Assembly (NCBI RefSeq): GCF_000717655.1
Contig: NZ_JNZY01000007.1
Location: 182,165-246,164 of the forward strand
Length of the DNA: 64,000 nt
Source: Streptomyces katrae
Lineage (GTDB): Bacteria > Actinomycetota > Actinomycetes > Streptomycetales > Streptomycetaceae
Direction of reading: 5' to 3'
Shown: positions 32,987-42,935 of the stretch, in pieces
Layout: every line of letters begins with the position of its first letter
Position numbering within the stretch: the first letter of the stretch is position 1
Position numbers and translations under genes: made by a program
Notes under the pieces: generated by a model
What the model was told of the DNA's origin: nothing
Database searches by the model: none
What the model saw: the letters and a program-made list of their open reading frames with translations, nothing else

Positions 32987-33457
32987 ATGACTCTGCGCCG
33001 CGGCCGCCGTCTCGCCATCGATGTCGGGGACGCCCGTATCGGGGTCGCCTCGTGCGACCCCGACGGGGTGCTCGCCACACCGGTGGAAACCGTTCCGGGC
33101 CGGGACATCCCCTTCGCCCACCGGCGGCTGCGGCAGCTCGTCGCGGAGTACGAACCCCTGGAGGTCGTGGTCGGCCTGCCCCGCTCGCTCAGCGGGCGGG
33201 AGGGGCCGGCCGCGGCCAAGGTGCGCGCCTTCGCGAACGAACTCGCCAAGGGCATCAAGCCGGTGACGGTCCGTCTGGTGGACGAGCGGATGACCACGGT
33301 CACCGCCGCCCAGGGGCTGCGGGCCTCGGGGAGGAACGCGAAGAAGGGCCGCTCGGTGATCGACCAGGCGGCCGCAGTGGTGATCCTTCAGAACGCTCTT
33401 GAGACCGAACGGGTATCAGGTAATCCGCCCGGTGAGTGCGTCGAAGTGGTTGTCTGA
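32987..33457 (+). CDS. ruvX: RuvX/YqgF-family Holliday junction resolvase-like nuclease
   Basis: The 156-residue RNase H-fold protein has LAIDVGDARIGVA, VVVGLPRSLSG and RLVDERMTTVTA, with the acidic active-site residues in place. The family is linked to 16S rRNA 5' maturation and/or junction resolution. It starts 2 nt after alaS and precedes mltG, as in many bacteria. Confidence 0.94.
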   Translation: MTLRRGRRLAIDVGDARIGVASCDPDGVLATPVETVPGRDIPFAHRRLRQLVAEYEPLEVVVGLPRSLSGREGPAAAKVRAFANELAKGIKPVTVRLVDERMTTVTAAQGLRASGRNAKKGRSVIDQAAAVVILQNALETERVSGNPPGECVEVVV

Positions 33458-33584
33458 TCGCGATACGGTAACGTTCCGCGCGATGCGGCGGCATTCGAAC
33501 AGTCGTCGCCCACCACTTCAGAGGCGGAACCGGGTGCCGTGGCGGATGTAGCCACTGCCTCCGTCTCGCGGCTCTAGGGGATCG

Positions 33585-35393
33585 ATGACTGAGTATGGCC
33601 GGGGCCGTGGCCCCGAACCGTGGCACCCGGAGGACCCCCTGTACGGGGACCACGGGTGGACCGGGCACGAGGCCCAGCAGGCTCAGATGCCCTATGCCGG
33701 TGGCCCGCAGCAGCAGCATCCGCAGGAGCCGCAGTACCAGCAGGACCCTCAGCAGTACCAGCAGAACCCCCAGTACCAGCAGGATCAGCACCAGTACCAG
33801 CAGGACCAGTACCAGCAGGACCAGTACCAGCAGGGCCAGTACCTGCAGGAGCCCCAGTACCAGCAGCAGTACGGGCAGCAGGGGCAGTACCCGGGGCAGC
33901 AGCAGGGCTATGCCCCGCAGCAGCCCCACCAGGCTCCCCAGCAACAGCTGCTGCACCCGCAGCAGCAGCCGGCGTACGACGGCCAGGGCTGGGACACCGG
34001 CCAGGGCCAGTACACCGGTGTCCCGCAGGCCGACCCGTACCTCGGCGCGGACCCGTACGCCCAGCAGCCCGTCGGCGGTTACCCGGGCGAGGCCCCCGAC
34101 CTCTACGGCACCCCCGAGGCCTACCCGCCGCCGCAGCCCCCGGGCCGGCGCCACCTGGTCACGGAGCAGGACCAGGAGCAGGAGCCGGAGGCGGAGTACG
34201 CCGACGAAGAGGCCGAGGAGGCCTCGATCCTGCCGGGCGGCGGAAGCGACGACGATTCCGACGATCCGGACGCCGGCGGACGCCGCGGCCGCTCGAAGGA
34301 CAAGCCCAAGCGCCGCAACGGTGCGGCCTGCCTGATCGCCGCCGTCGTCATCGTGGGCGTCATCGGCGGTGGCGGCTACTACGGCTACGACTACATCAAG
34401 TCCAAGTTCAGCACCGGCGAGGACTACGCCGGTGAGGGCGAGGGCTCCGTAGCCATCGACATCCCCAAGGGCACCGGCATCGGTGAGATGGGCCGCATCC
34501 TCAAGGCACACGGCGTCGTCAAGAGCGCGGACGCCTTCGTCGCCGCCGCCAAGGCCAACCCCAAGGGCGGTGCGATCCAGGCGGGCTCCTACGTGATGAA
34601 GGAGCACATGTCGGGCAAGGCCGCCGTGAACCTCATGGTGAACGGCGCCGGGGTCAACGCCCTGGACGTCATCCCGGGCTGGAAGAACATCCAGGTCTAC
34701 AAGGCCATCGACGAGAAGCTCAAGCTCAAGGAGGGTACGACCAAGGACATCGCCTTCAAGGAGGCGAAGAACCTCGGTCTGCCCGAGTGGGCCAACAACA
34801 GCAAGGACATCAAGGACCCGCTGGAGGGCTTCCTCTACCCGGCCCGCTACGACCTCAGCAAGGACGCGAGCCCCCAGTCGCTGCTCAAGCAGATGGTGGC
34901 CAAGTCCAACGAGGCCTACGCGAGCGCGGACCTCCAGGGGCAGGCCGCCAAGCTGGGCCTCGCGAACCCGCTGCAGCTCGTCACCGTCGCGAGCCTCGTG
35001 CAGGCCGAAGGCAAGTACCAGCACGACTTCGACAAGATCTCCCGGGTGGTCTACAACCGGCTCAAGCCGGGCAACACCGAGACGTACGGTCTGCTCGACT
35101 TCGACTCCACGGTCAACTACATCAAGGGCCAGAGCACCCTGGACGTCGGTGCCGTCAACGACCTGCGCAAGCTCGACGACCCGTACAACACCTACAAGAT
35201 CAAGGGCCTGCCCGCCGGCCCGATCGGCAACCCGGGCCCGGACGCGCTGAAGTCGGCGATCAACCCGGCCGCCGGACCGTGGTACTACTTCGTGTCGGTG
35301 AACGAGAACGAGACCCTCTTCGCCGTGACGAACGCCGAGCACAACCAGAACCGCCAGCGGTACGAAGAGGAACGGAAGAAGGCAGGGCAGTGA
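33585..35393 (+). CDS. mltG: Endolytic murein transglycosylase MltG with long Q/Y-rich cytoplasmic tail
   Basis: The 602-residue protein has a cytoplasmic N-terminal tail of about 240 residues rich in Gln, Pro and Tyr. It includes tandem QYQQD-type repeats at roughly 45-95 and an acidic patch at 195-230. A single transmembrane helix follows (about 245-268), then the YceG-like domain. The catalytic Glu is E475 in ASLVQAEGK. The enzyme cuts nascent glycan strands inside the wall. The tail is far longer than in E. coli and could recruit polar-growth or division proteins; that is inference. aroE overlaps its stop (GTGA). Confidence 0.92.
   Translation: MTEYGRGRGPEPWHPEDPLYGDHGWTGHEAQQAQMPYAGGPQQQHPQEPQYQQDPQQYQQNPQYQQDQHQYQQDQYQQDQYQQGQYLQEPQYQQQYGQQGQYPGQQQGYAPQQPHQAPQQQLLHPQQQPAYDGQGWDTGQGQYTGVPQADPYLGADPYAQQPVGGYPGEAPDLYGTPEAYPPPQPPGRRHLVTEQDQEQEPEAEYADEEAEEASILPGGGSDDDSDDPDAGGRRGRSKDKPKRRNGAACLIAAVVIVGVIGGGGYYGYDYIKSKFSTGEDYAGEGEGSVAIDIPKGTGIGEMGRILKAHGVVKSADAFVAAAKANPKGGAIQAGSYVMKEHMSGKAAVNLMVNGAGVNALDVIPGWKNIQVYKAIDEKLKLKEGTTKDIAFKEAKNLGLPEWANNSKDIKDPLEGFLYPARYDLSKDASPQSLLKQMVAKSNEAYASADLQGQAAKLGLANPLQLVTVASLVQAEGKYQHDFDKISRVVYNRLKPGNTETYGLLDFDSTVNYIKGQSTLDVGAVNDLRKLDDPYNTYKIKGLPAGPIGNPGPDALKSAINPAAGPWYYFVSVNENETLFAVTNAEHNQNRQRYEEERKKAGQ
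33728..33860 (+). repeat. Tandem coding repeats CAGTACCAGCAGGA in mltG
   Basis: Roughly 15-nt units of the type CAGTACCAGCAGGAC recur about eight times, some degenerate, encoding (D/N/G)QYQQ. The reading frame is kept throughout. Such a tract can vary in copy number by slippage or recombination. Confidence 0.85.
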
Positions 35394-36211
35394 TACGCGC
35401 AGCCGTGCTCGGTTCACCGATCGAGCACTCCCTCTCCCCGGTGCTGCACCGCGCCGCGTACCAGGAGCTCGGTCTCGACGACTGGTCCTACGACCGCTTC
35501 GAGATAGACGAGGCCGCGCTCCCGCAGTTCATCGCCGGCCTCGGCCCCGAGTGGGCCGGGCTGTCCCTGACGATGCCGCTCAAGCGCGCGGTGATCCCGC
35601 TGCTCGACGGCATCAGCGACACCGCCGCCTCGGTCGAGGCGGTCAACACGGTCGTCCTGACCAAGGACGGGCGGCGCCTCGGCGACAACACCGACATCCC
35701 CGGGATCCTCTCGGCTCTCCACGAGCGCGGCGTCGACAAGGTCGAGAGCGCCACCATCCTCGGCGCCGGCGCCACCGCCTCCTCGGCACTGGCCGCCCTC
35801 GCCCGGATCTGCTCCGGCGAGGTCACGGTGTACGTGCGCTCCCGGGCCCGCGCCGACGAGATGCAGGAGTGGGGCGAGCGCCTCGGCGTGGCCGTGCGCA
35901 CGGCCGACTGGACCGACGCGGCCGACGGGCTGGGCGCGCCGCTGGCCATCGCCACCACCCCCGCCAGCGCCACGGACTGGCTCGCAGCCGCCGTACCGGC
36001 CGCCCCGGGGACCCTGTTCGACGTCCTGTACGACCCGTGGCCGACCGCCCTCGCGGAGGCCTGGGCGCAGCGCGGCGGCCGCCTCCTCGGCGGCCTGGAC
36101 CTCCTCGTCCACCAGGCGGTGCTCCAGGTCGAGCAGATGACCGGCCGCCACACCGCGCCGCTGGCCGCCATACGGGCCGCCGGCGAGGCCGCCCTGCGCG
36201 CCCGCCATTAG
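35390..36211 (+). CDS. aroE: Shikimate dehydrogenase
   Basis: The 273-residue protein has the substrate motif GSPIEHSLSP, the catalytic lysine region SLTMPLK, NTDIPG and the NADP-binding GAGATASS. It reduces 3-dehydroshikimate to shikimate. GTG 35390 overlaps the mltG stop, linking cell-wall and aromatic synthesis genes in one transcript. A 232-bp gap separates it from aroC. Confidence 0.95.
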   Translation: MIRAAVLGSPIEHSLSPVLHRAAYQELGLDDWSYDRFEIDEAALPQFIAGLGPEWAGLSLTMPLKRAVIPLLDGISDTAASVEAVNTVVLTKDGRRLGDNTDIPGILSALHERGVDKVESATILGAGATASSALAALARICSGEVTVYVRSRARADEMQEWGERLGVAVRTADWTDAADGLGAPLAIATTPASATDWLAAAVPAAPGTLFDVLYDPWPTALAEAWAQRGGRLLGGLDLLVHQAVLQVEQMTGRHTAPLAAIRAAGEAALRARH

Positions 36212-36443
36212 GGGGTGTCCGGCGGATCATGGCCGGGCCCGGGCGGCACACCTGATGCACTGCGCCCACTGATCTTGCTCGCGTGAAGCCGGACCCGCCA
36301 GGGTGGGGAGGGTGCACCGGCGTCCGCCAGCTGGACCGGAGGGCGGTGCACCGGCCCGGACGTGGGAGGATCGGGTGAGGCGGGTCCGGGCCGCGCACCC
36401 GGCCGCGCCGCCGCAGTACCAGGCGCGAGCATGAGGAGCATCG
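36212..36443. other. 232-bp spacer before aroC
   Basis: No gene seen. It holds an imperfect inverted repeat around 36310-36350 in which GGTGCACC occurs at both ends, and a CCGGGCCCGG palindrome near 36235. It probably contains the aroCKBQ promoter; no convincing -10/-35 pair was found. Confidence 0.45.
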
Positions 36444-37628
36444 TTGAGCAGGTTGCGTTGGCTGACCGCCGGGGAGTCGCACGGTCCGGCGCTGGTGGCG
36501 ACGCTGGAGGGGCTTCCCGCCGGCGTTCCGGTCACCACCGAGCTGGTGGCCGACCATCTGGCGCGGCGCCGGCTCGGGTACGGGCGCGGTGCGCGGATGA
36601 AGTTCGAGCAGGACGAGGTGACCTTCCTCGGCGGCGTCCGCCACGGTCTGTCCCTGGGTTCACCGATCGCCGTCATGGTGGGCAACACCGAGTGGCCCAA
36701 GTGGGAGAAGGTCATGTCGGCCGACCCCGTGGACCCGTCGGAGCTGAAGGAGACGGGCCGCAACGCCCCCCTGACGCGGCCGCGCCCCGGCCACGCCGAC
36801 CTCGCGGGCATGCAGAAGTACGGCTTCGACGAGGCCCGGCCGATCCTGGAGCGCGCGAGCGCCCGTGAGACCGCCGCCCGCGTCGCCCTCGGCGCCATCG
36901 CCCGGTCCTTCATCAAGGAGACCGCGGGCATCGAGATCGTCTCGCACGTCATCGAGCTGGCCGCGGCCAAGGCCCCGTACGGCGTGTACCCGACCCCCGC
37001 GGACGTGGAGAAGCTGGACGCGGACCCGGTGCGCTGCCTCGACGCGGACGCGTCGAAGGCGATGGTCGCCGAGATCGACCAGGCCCACAAGGACGGCGAC
37101 ACGCTCGGCGGCGTCGTCGAGGTCCTCGCGTACGGGGTCCCGGTCGGCCTCGGCTCGCACGTGCACTGGGACCGCCGCCTGGACGCCCGCCTCGCTGCCG
37201 CGCTGATGGGCATCCAGGCCATCAAGGGCGTCGAGGTCGGCGACGGCTTCGACCTGGCCCGCGTACCGGGCTCGCAGGCGCACGACGAGATCGTGTCCAC
37301 CCCCGAGGGCATCAAGCGCACCTCCGGCCGCTCCGGCGGCACCGAGGGCGGTCTGACCACCGGTGAACTGCTGCGCGTACGGGCCGCCATGAAGCCGATC
37401 GCGACCGTCCCGAAGGCGCTCGCCACGGTCGACGTCGCCACCGGCGAGGCCGCCGCCGCGCACCACCAGCGCTCCGACGTCTGCGCCGTCCCCGCGGCGG
37501 GCATCGTCGCCGAGGCGATGGTCGCCCTCGTCCTCGCGGACGCGGTCGTCGAGAAGTTCGGCGGCGACTCGGTGCCCGAGACCCGGCGCAACGTCCGGGC
37601 CTACCTCGAAAACCTGCAGATCCGGTGA
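36444..37628 (+). CDS. aroC: Chorismate synthase
   Basis: The 394-residue protein has the family signatures [22 protein letters not shown] and RSGGTEGG near residue 295. It converts EPSP to chorismate with reduced FMN. The start codon is TTG 36444 with GAGGAG 5 nt upstream; the protein begins [14 protein letters not shown], as in relatives. It overlaps aroK by 4 nt (GTGA). First gene of aroC-aroK-aroB-aroQ. Confidence 0.96.
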   Translation: MSRLRWLTAGESHGPALVATLEGLPAGVPVTTELVADHLARRRLGYGRGARMKFEQDEVTFLGGVRHGLSLGSPIAVMVGNTEWPKWEKVMSADPVDPSELKETGRNAPLTRPRPGHADLAGMQKYGFDEARPILERASARETAARVALGAIARSFIKETAGIEIVSHVIELAAAKAPYGVYPTPADVEKLDADPVRCLDADASKAMVAEIDQAHKDGDTLGGVVEVLAYGVPVGLGSHVHWDRRLDARLAAALMGIQAIKGVEVGDGFDLARVPGSQAHDEIVSTPEGIKRTSGRSGGTEGGLTTGELLRVRAAMKPIATVPKALATVDVATGEAAAAHHQRSDVCAVPAAGIVAEAMVALVLADAVVEKFGGDSVPETRRNVRAYLENLQIR

Positions 37629-38143
37629 CGGGCGGACCACTGGTCGTCCTCGTCGGCCCCATGGGGTCCGGCAAGTCCACGGTGGGGGCGCTGCTCGCCG
37701 AACGGCTCGGCGTCCCCTACCGGGACACCGACGCCGACATCGTCGCGGCCCAGGGCCGCGAGATCTCGGACATCTTCGTCGACGAGGGCGAGCCGTACTT
37801 CCGTGAGCTCGAGCGGCAGGCGGTCGCCGCCGCCCTCGCCGAGCACACCGGGATCCTCGCCCTCGGCGGCGGCGCCGTCCTCGACGCGGGCACCCGGGAG
37901 CTGCTCGCCGGCCTGCCCGTCGCCTACCTCTCCATGGACGTCGAGGAAGCCGTCCGGCGCGTCGGCCTGGGCGCCGCGCGCCCGCTGCTCGCCGTCAACC
38001 CGCGCCGCCAGTGGCGCGAGCAGATGGACGCCAGGCGCCCCCTGTACACCGAAGTAGCGCGCGTCGTGGTGGCCACCGACGACCGCACCCCCGAAGAGGT
38101 CGCCCAGGCGGTCCTCGACGCTCTGGAGTTGAAGGACGTATGA
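37625..38143 (+). CDS. aroK: Shikimate kinase
   Basis: The 172-residue P-loop kinase has Walker [10 protein letters not shown], the shikimate-binding YRDTDADI and GGGAVL motifs and the lid region GAARPLL. It phosphorylates shikimate at O3. Both ends overlap neighbours by 4 nt (GTGA with aroC, ATGA with aroB), so translation is coupled. Confidence 0.96.
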   Translation: MTGGPLVVLVGPMGSGKSTVGALLAERLGVPYRDTDADIVAAQGREISDIFVDEGEPYFRELERQAVAAALAEHTGILALGGGAVLDAGTRELLAGLPVAYLSMDVEEAVRRVGLGAARPLLAVNPRRQWREQMDARRPLYTEVARVVVATDDRTPEEVAQAVLDALELKDV

Positions 38144-39231
38144 CAGACCAGGTGACGCGCATCCAGGTCGGCGCCGTAGCCGGACACGACGCGTACGACG
38201 TGCTGGTCGGCCGGCAGCTGCTCGGCGAGCTCGGCGCACTGATCGGTACGAAGGCCCAGCGGGTCGCCGTGATCCACCCCGAGGCGCTCGCCTCGACCGG
38301 TGAGGCACTGCGCGACGACCTGGCCGGGCAGGGCTACGAGGCGGTCGCCATCCAGGTGCCGAACGCCGAGGAGGCCAAGACGGCCGAGGTCGCCGCGTAC
38401 TGCTGGAAGGCGCTGGGCCAGTCCGGGTTCACCCGCACCGACGTGATCGTCGGCGTCGGCGGCGGAGCCACCACGGACCTCGCGGGCTTCGTCGCGGCCA
38501 CCTGGCTGCGCGGGGTGCGCTGGGTCGCCGTACCGACCACCGTCCTCGCGATGGTCGACGCGGCCGTCGGCGGCAAGACCGGCATCAACACCGCCGAGGG
38601 CAAGAACCTGGTGGGCTCCTTCCACCCGCCGGCCGGTGTGCTGTGCGACCTGGCGGCGCTGGACTCGCTGCCGGTCAACGACTACGTCAGCGGCCTCGCG
38701 GAGATCATCAAGGCCGGTTTCATCTCCGACCCGGTGATCCTCGACCTCATCGAGGCGGACCCGCACGGTGCGCGCACGCCCGACGGCCCGCACACGGCCG
38801 AGCTGATCACGCGCTCCATCCAGGTCAAGGCGGACGTCGTCTCCACCGACCTCAAGGAGGCCGGGCTGCGGGAGATGCTCAACTACGGGCACACCCTCGC
38901 GCACGCCATCGACAAGAACGAGCGCTACAAGTGGCGGCACGGCGCGGCCGTGTCCGTCGGCATGGTCTTCGCCGCCGAACTCGGCCGTCTCGCCGGCCGG
39001 CTCGACGACGCGACGGCCGACCGGCACCGGGAGATCCTCGCCGCCGTCGGCCTGCCGCTGACCTACCGCGGCGACCAGTGGCCCAAGCTGCTCCAGACCA
39101 TGCAGGTCGACAAGAAGTCCCGCGGCAACGTGCTGCGCTTCATCGTCCTCGACGGACTGGCCAAGCCCACCGTCCTCGAGGGCCCCGACCCGGCGCACCT
39201 GATCGCCGCGTACGGCGAGGTGTCCGCGTGA
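38140..39231 (+). CDS. aroB: 3-dehydroquinate synthase
   Basis: The 363-residue protein has the NAD-binding [37 protein letters not shown] and the zinc-site segments ([18 protein letters not shown]). It closes DAHP to 3-dehydroquinate. ATG 38140 overlaps the aroK stop. It precedes the type II dehydroquinase, which takes its product. Confidence 0.96.
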   Translation: MTDQVTRIQVGAVAGHDAYDVLVGRQLLGELGALIGTKAQRVAVIHPEALASTGEALRDDLAGQGYEAVAIQVPNAEEAKTAEVAAYCWKALGQSGFTRTDVIVGVGGGATTDLAGFVAATWLRGVRWVAVPTTVLAMVDAAVGGKTGINTAEGKNLVGSFHPPAGVLCDLAALDSLPVNDYVSGLAEIIKAGFISDPVILDLIEADPHGARTPDGPHTAELITRSIQVKADVVSTDLKEAGLREMLNYGHTLAHAIDKNERYKWRHGAAVSVGMVFAAELGRLAGRLDDATADRHREILAAVGLPLTYRGDQWPKLLQTMQVDKKSRGNVLRFIVLDGLAKPTVLEGPDPAHLIAAYGEVSA

Positions 39232-39662
39232 GCCGTAAGGTCCTCGTGCTGAACGGCCCGAACCTGGGCCGGCTCGGGTCACGCGAGCCCGACGTGTACG
39301 GGGCCACCTCGTACGCCGGGCTCGTGGAGAGCTGCCGCTCGCTGGGCGAGGAGCTCGGCTTCGACGTCGAGGTCCGCGAGACCAACGACGAGGGCGCGAT
39401 CGTACGCTGGCTGCACGAGGCGGCGGACGGCAAGATCCCGGTCGTGATCAACCCGGGGGCCTTCACGCACTACTCGTACGCCATGCGGGACGCGGCCGCG
39501 CAGCGCACCGCGCCGCTGATCGAGGTGCACATCTCGAACCCGTACGCCCGCGAGGAGTTCCGGCACACGTCGGTCATCGCCTCGGTGGCGACGGGAACGG
39601 TGGCCGGCTTCGGCATCGGCTCGTACCGGCTGGCGCTGCGCGCACTGGCGGACGAAGTCTGA
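39228..39662 (+). CDS. aroQ: 3-dehydroquinate dehydratase, type II
   Basis: The 144-residue type II dehydroquinase has catalytic Y24 in the flexible loop (GSREPDVYG), NPGAFTHYS around 75-83 and H101 in EVHISNP. It dehydrates 3-dehydroquinate to 3-dehydroshikimate. The start overlaps the aroB stop (GTGA). Last gene of the aro cluster. Confidence 0.96.
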   Translation: MSRKVLVLNGPNLGRLGSREPDVYGATSYAGLVESCRSLGEELGFDVEVRETNDEGAIVRWLHEAADGKIPVVINPGAFTHYSYAMRDAAAQRTAPLIEVHISNPYAREEFRHTSVIASVATGTVAGFGIGSYRLALRALADEV

Positions 39663-39742
39663 CGGTGCTGGTGGGCGGCTCCGCCCCTGCGGTCATATAA
39701 CGTTCTCGCATCAGTCGGCGGAACGAGACGGAGTGGCAGCGG

Positions 39743-40492
39743 ATGCAGCAAGGAGTGGGGGGCGGCGGGGCGGGCTGGGGGCAGCCGGGACATCATCCGG
39801 CGGCGCCCCCGCAGCCGCCGATACCCCCTGCGCAGGGGTGGCCGGTGCCTGCGCCGCCGCAGGCACCGCCGCCGCCGGGCGGCCCCGAGGCCACGACGGG
39901 GCACATTCCGCTGCCGCCCGCGGTGCCCGGCACCGGCGGCGCCACGCTGGCCGTGCTGCTGATCGGCCCGGCGGGCGCGGGCAAGACCACGGTGGCCCGG
40001 CACTGGGCCAGCACCCGGCCGGTGCCGACCGCGCACGTGAGCCTGGACGACGTCCGGGAGTGGGTGTGCTCGGGCTTCGCGGACCCGCAGGCGGGCTGGA
40101 ACGACCACTCCGAGGCCCAGTACCGGCTGGCCCGCCGCACCTGCGGCTTCGCCGCCCGCAACTTCCTGGCCAACGGGATCTCCTGCATCCTCGACGACGC
40201 CGTCTTCCCGGACCGGCCCGTGGTGGGCCTGGGCGGCTGGAAGCGGCACGTCGGCCCCGCCCTGCTGCCCGTCGTCCTCCTGCCCGGCCTGGAGATCGTC
40301 CTCGAGCGCAATGCCGCCCGCTCGGGCAACCGGCGCCTCTCGGACGAGGAAGTCGCCCGCATCCACGGCCGCATGGCCGGCTGGTACGGCTCCGGCCTGC
40401 CGATCATCGACAACTCGGACCTCGACGTGGAAGGCACCTCCCGGGCCCTGGACGAAGCCCTGGCCCGGGCCATCGCGGCCCCCGCCTTCTGA
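39743..40492 (+). CDS. P-loop kinase-like ATP-binding protein with proline-rich N-terminus
   Basis: The 249-residue protein has a 65-residue Gly/Pro-rich tail, then a P-loop domain with Walker A GPAGAGKT (75-82) and possible catalytic residues HVSLDDVREW. LPVVLLPGLEIVLERNAAR resembles a kinase lid. The pattern is that of zeta-toxin/chloramphenicol-phosphotransferase-like small-molecule kinases (AAA_33 type), but the substrate is unknown. No antitoxin-like partner is adjacent. It lies between aroQ and the M24 gene. ATG 39743 follows GGCAGCGG; a weak ribosome binding site. Confidence 0.82.
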   Translation: MQQGVGGGGAGWGQPGHHPAAPPQPPIPPAQGWPVPAPPQAPPPPGGPEATTGHIPLPPAVPGTGGATLAVLLIGPAGAGKTTVARHWASTRPVPTAHVSLDDVREWVCSGFADPQAGWNDHSEAQYRLARRTCGFAARNFLANGISCILDDAVFPDRPVVGLGGWKRHVGPALLPVVLLPGLEIVLERNAARSGNRRLSDEEVARIHGRMAGWYGSGLPIIDNSDLDVEGTSRALDEALARAIAAPAF

Positions 40493-40555
40493 CCGCCGCC
40501 GCGGGCCGGGTCCTCGTACGGGTGTGCTCACCGTGCCGGATGCGCGGGGCGCTCG

Positions 40556-40561
40556 TACGCT
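40556..40561 (+). promoter_or_regulatory. -10-like TACGCT just before the M24-fold gene
   Basis: TACGCT ends 7 nt before ATG 40569 and there is no Shine-Dalgarno sequence, suggesting a leaderless message. The -35 region is poor. Confidence 0.35.
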
Positions 40562-40568
40562 CGAAGAC

Positions 40569-41678
40569 ATGTCAGACGTGTACGCGGCCCGCCGGGGCCT
40601 GCTTCGCGACCGCTGTGCCGCCGCGGGGAACGCCGCCGCACTGATCACGCGTCCGGCGAACGTCCGCTACCTCGCCGGGGCGTCCCCGCCGGGCGCCGTC
40701 CTGCTCGTCGGACCGGGCGGCGAGGACATGCTGTTCACCGTCGGCCCGCCGAGCGGCGAGGCCGACGAGGGACGCCTCGACGACCAGCTCAGACTCTCCG
40801 TGCTGTCCGCCCCCGGCAGCGACGCGGCCGTCGCGGCCGGCGACATGGCCGGCTCCCTGCGCGCCGACTCGCTGGCCGTCGAGGAGCACCACCTCACCGT
40901 CGCCCGGCACCGTGCCCTGCGCTCCGTCGCACCCAAGCTGCGGCTCGCCGACCTCGGGACCTCCGTGGAGCAGCAGCGCCTCGTCAAGGACGAGGAGGAG
41001 ATCGCCTGTCTGCGGATCGCCGCCGAGATCGCCGACCAGGCGCTCGGCGAGCTGCTGGAGTCGATCCTGGTGGGCCGCACCGAACGCCACCTCGCCCTGG
41101 AACTGGAGCGCCGCCTCGTCGACCACGGGGCCGACGGGCCCGCCTTCCCGACCTCCGTCGGCACCGGGCCGAACTCGGGCAGCTCCCGGCACCGCCCGTC
41201 CGACCGCCGCGTCGAGGAGGGCGATTTCCTCTCCGTCTGCCTCGGCGCCAACTACCGCGGCTACCGCTGCGAGATCGGCCGGACGTTCGTGATCGGCACC
41301 AGCCCGGCCGACTGGCAGATCGAGCTCTACGATCTTGTTTTCGCGGCCCAGCGGGCAGGACGCGAGGCCCTCGTGCCGGGCGCCGCGTACCGCGAGGTCG
41401 ACCGGGCCGCGCGCTCCGTACTGGGCTCCGCAGGGCATGGTGAAGCCCTCGCTCCGTGGACCGGGCACGGCGTCGGCCTCGAAATCGACGAGGACCCGCA
41501 GCTTGCACCTACGGCAATGGGTAAACTGGACGCTTGCGTGCCGGTCACCGTCGAACCGGGGGTTCACCTCCCGGGCCGGGGAGGTGTCCGGATCGATGAC
41601 ACGCTCGTCGTACGCCCCGAGGCGGACGGCGGTCCCGAGCTACTCACCATTACGACCAAGGAGCTGCTCGCGCTCTAG
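40569..41678 (+). CDS. M24-fold aminopeptidase P-like protein with altered metal site
   Basis: The 369-residue protein has the creatinase-type N-terminal domain and the pita-bread M24 domain of Xaa-Pro peptidases. Several residues that hold the two metals or assist catalysis are changed. The first Asp is C224 (SVCLGA), the second Asp is E235 (RCEIGRTF), the usual second His is D307 (EIDEDP) and the last Glu is D343 (RIDDT). H300 (GHGVGL) and E329 (VEPGV) remain. Peptidase activity is therefore doubtful; a binding or altered-metal role is possible. It sits 59 bp before efp. Confidence 0.85.
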   Translation: MSDVYAARRGLLRDRCAAAGNAAALITRPANVRYLAGASPPGAVLLVGPGGEDMLFTVGPPSGEADEGRLDDQLRLSVLSAPGSDAAVAAGDMAGSLRADSLAVEEHHLTVARHRALRSVAPKLRLADLGTSVEQQRLVKDEEEIACLRIAAEIADQALGELLESILVGRTERHLALELERRLVDHGADGPAFPTSVGTGPNSGSSRHRPSDRRVEEGDFLSVCLGANYRGYRCEIGRTFVIGTSPADWQIELYDLVFAAQRAGREALVPGAAYREVDRAARSVLGSAGHGEALAPWTGHGVGLEIDEDPQLAPTAMGKLDACVPVTVEPGVHLPGRGGVRIDDTLVVRPEADGGPELLTITTKELLAL

Positions 41679-41737
41679 CCCGCCGCGGCGGGCTGTGCGC
41701 GCACCCGTGGTCTTCCAGTGCAGGAGATTCCGCAACC

Positions 41738-42304
41738 GTGGCTTCCACGAACGACCTCAAGAACGGCATGGTGCTCAAGCTCGACGGTGACCAGCTCTGG
41801 TCCGTCGTCGAGTTCCAGCACGTCAAGCCCGGCAAGGGCCCGGCCTTCGTGCGCACCAAGCTCAAGCACGTGCTCTCCGGCAAGGTCGTCGACAAGACGT
41901 TCAACGCCGGCACGAAGGTCGAGACGGCCACCATCGACCGCCGCGACATGCAGTTCTCGTACATGGACGGCGAGTACTTCGTCTTCATGGACATGCAGAC
42001 CTACGACCAGCTGATGGTCGACCGCAAGGCCGTCGGCGACGCCGCCAACTTCCTGATCGAGGGCTTCACCGCCTCGGTCGCCCAGCACGAGGGCGAGGTG
42101 CTCTACGTCGAGCTCCCTGCCGCCGTCGAGCTCGTCATCGAGCACACCGACCCGGGCGTCCAGGGCGACCGCTCCACCGGTGGCACCAAGCCGGCGCGCC
42201 TGGAGACCGGCTACGAGATCCAGGTCCCGCTCTTCGTCACCACGGGCGAGAAGGTCAAGGTCGACACCCGTACCAGCGACTACCTCGGCCGGGTGAGCAG
42301 CTAA
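41738..42304 (+). CDS. efp: Elongation factor P
   Basis: The 188-residue three-barrel protein has the tip loop [16 protein letters not shown], in which a Lys lies where the modified residue sits in E. coli. It relieves ribosome stalling at polyproline. No epmA/epmB-like gene is in the window, consistent with unmodified Lys EF-P in actinobacteria (recalled, not shown). GTG 41738 follows CAGGAGA. nusB starts 2 nt after the stop. Confidence 0.96.
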   Translation: MASTNDLKNGMVLKLDGDQLWSVVEFQHVKPGKGPAFVRTKLKHVLSGKVVDKTFNAGTKVETATIDRRDMQFSYMDGEYFVFMDMQTYDQLMVDRKAVGDAANFLIEGFTASVAQHEGEVLYVELPAAVELVIEHTDPGVQGDRSTGGTKPARLETGYEIQVPLFVTTGEKVKVDTRTSDYLGRVSS

Positions 42305-42306
42305 CC

Positions 42307-42738
42307 GTGGCTGCCCGCAGCAACGCGCGCAAGCGCGCCTTCCAGATCCTGTTCGAGGCCGACCAGCGCGGGGTACCCGTGCGCGAGGTCCTCGCGGACT
42401 GGATCCGCCACGCGCGGTCGGACGACCGGCAGCCGCCCGTCAGCGCCTTCACGATGGATCTCGTCGAGGGTTACGCCGACAAGGTGAACCGCATCGACGA
42501 CCTGATCGTCACCTACGCCGTGGACTGGGAACTCGACCGCATGCCGGTCGTGGACCGGAACATCCTGCGGCTCGGTGCCTACGAGCTGATCTGGGTGGAC
42601 GACACCCCGGACGCCGTGGCCATCGACGAGGCCGTCCAGCTGGCCAAGGAATTCTCGACGGACGAGTCCCCCTCGTTCGTGAACGGGCTGCTGGCCCGCT
42701 TCAAGGACCTGAAGCCGAGCCTGCGCCGGGGCGAGTAG
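42307..42738 (+). CDS. nusB: Transcription antitermination factor NusB
   Basis: The 143-residue all-helical protein begins ARSNARKRAFQILFEADQRG and has the C-terminal NVLRLGAYEL-type signature (here RNILRLGAYELIW). It binds boxA RNA with NusE in rRNA antitermination. It starts 2 nt after efp. A hairpin follows, then the convergent bldD. Confidence 0.95.
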   Translation: MAARSNARKRAFQILFEADQRGVPVREVLADWIRHARSDDRQPPVSAFTMDLVEGYADKVNRIDDLIVTYAVDWELDRMPVVDRNILRLGAYELIWVDDTPDAVAIDEAVQLAKEFSTDESPSFVNGLLARFKDLKPSLRRGE

Positions 42739-42758
42739 CCCCCGGCGGTTCGGCGAGA

Positions 42759-42798
42759 ACGGAGGGCCCGCAGCGCACATGCGCCGCGGGCCCTCCGT
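42759..42798 (+). terminator. Hairpin after nusB
   Basis: A 13-bp perfect stem (42759-42771 with 42786-42798) with a 14-nt loop is followed by TT, 20 nt after the nusB stop. Confidence 0.8.
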
Positions 42799-42860
42799 TT
42801 CTGCTTCCGGTTCCGTTCGCTCTCCTGCTCGCGAGGACGCATCGCGCCCGGACATGCAAA

Positions 42861-42906
42861 ACCGGCGCGGGCCGGGAGCCACGGTCGGCTCCCGGCCCGC
42901 GCCGGT
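42861..42906. terminator. Perfect 20-bp hairpin before the bldD stop
   Basis: The arms 42861-42880 and 42887-42906 are perfectly complementary with a 6-nt loop. Read leftward, TTTT follows, so it ends bldD transcripts and backs up the nusB terminator. Confidence 0.85.
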
Positions 42907-42935
42907 AACGTTTCTGCTGGTCCTGGGGGCGGGGA

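Noticed and set aside
33728..33860. CRISPR-like tandem repeat
   Set aside because: Units are contiguous, about 15 nt, keep the mltG reading frame and have no spacers.
39743..41678. Toxin-antitoxin pair (P-loop protein plus M24 protein)
   Set aside because: The second gene is a 369-residue peptidase-fold protein, not a small antitoxin, and the genes are 76 bp apart without coupling.
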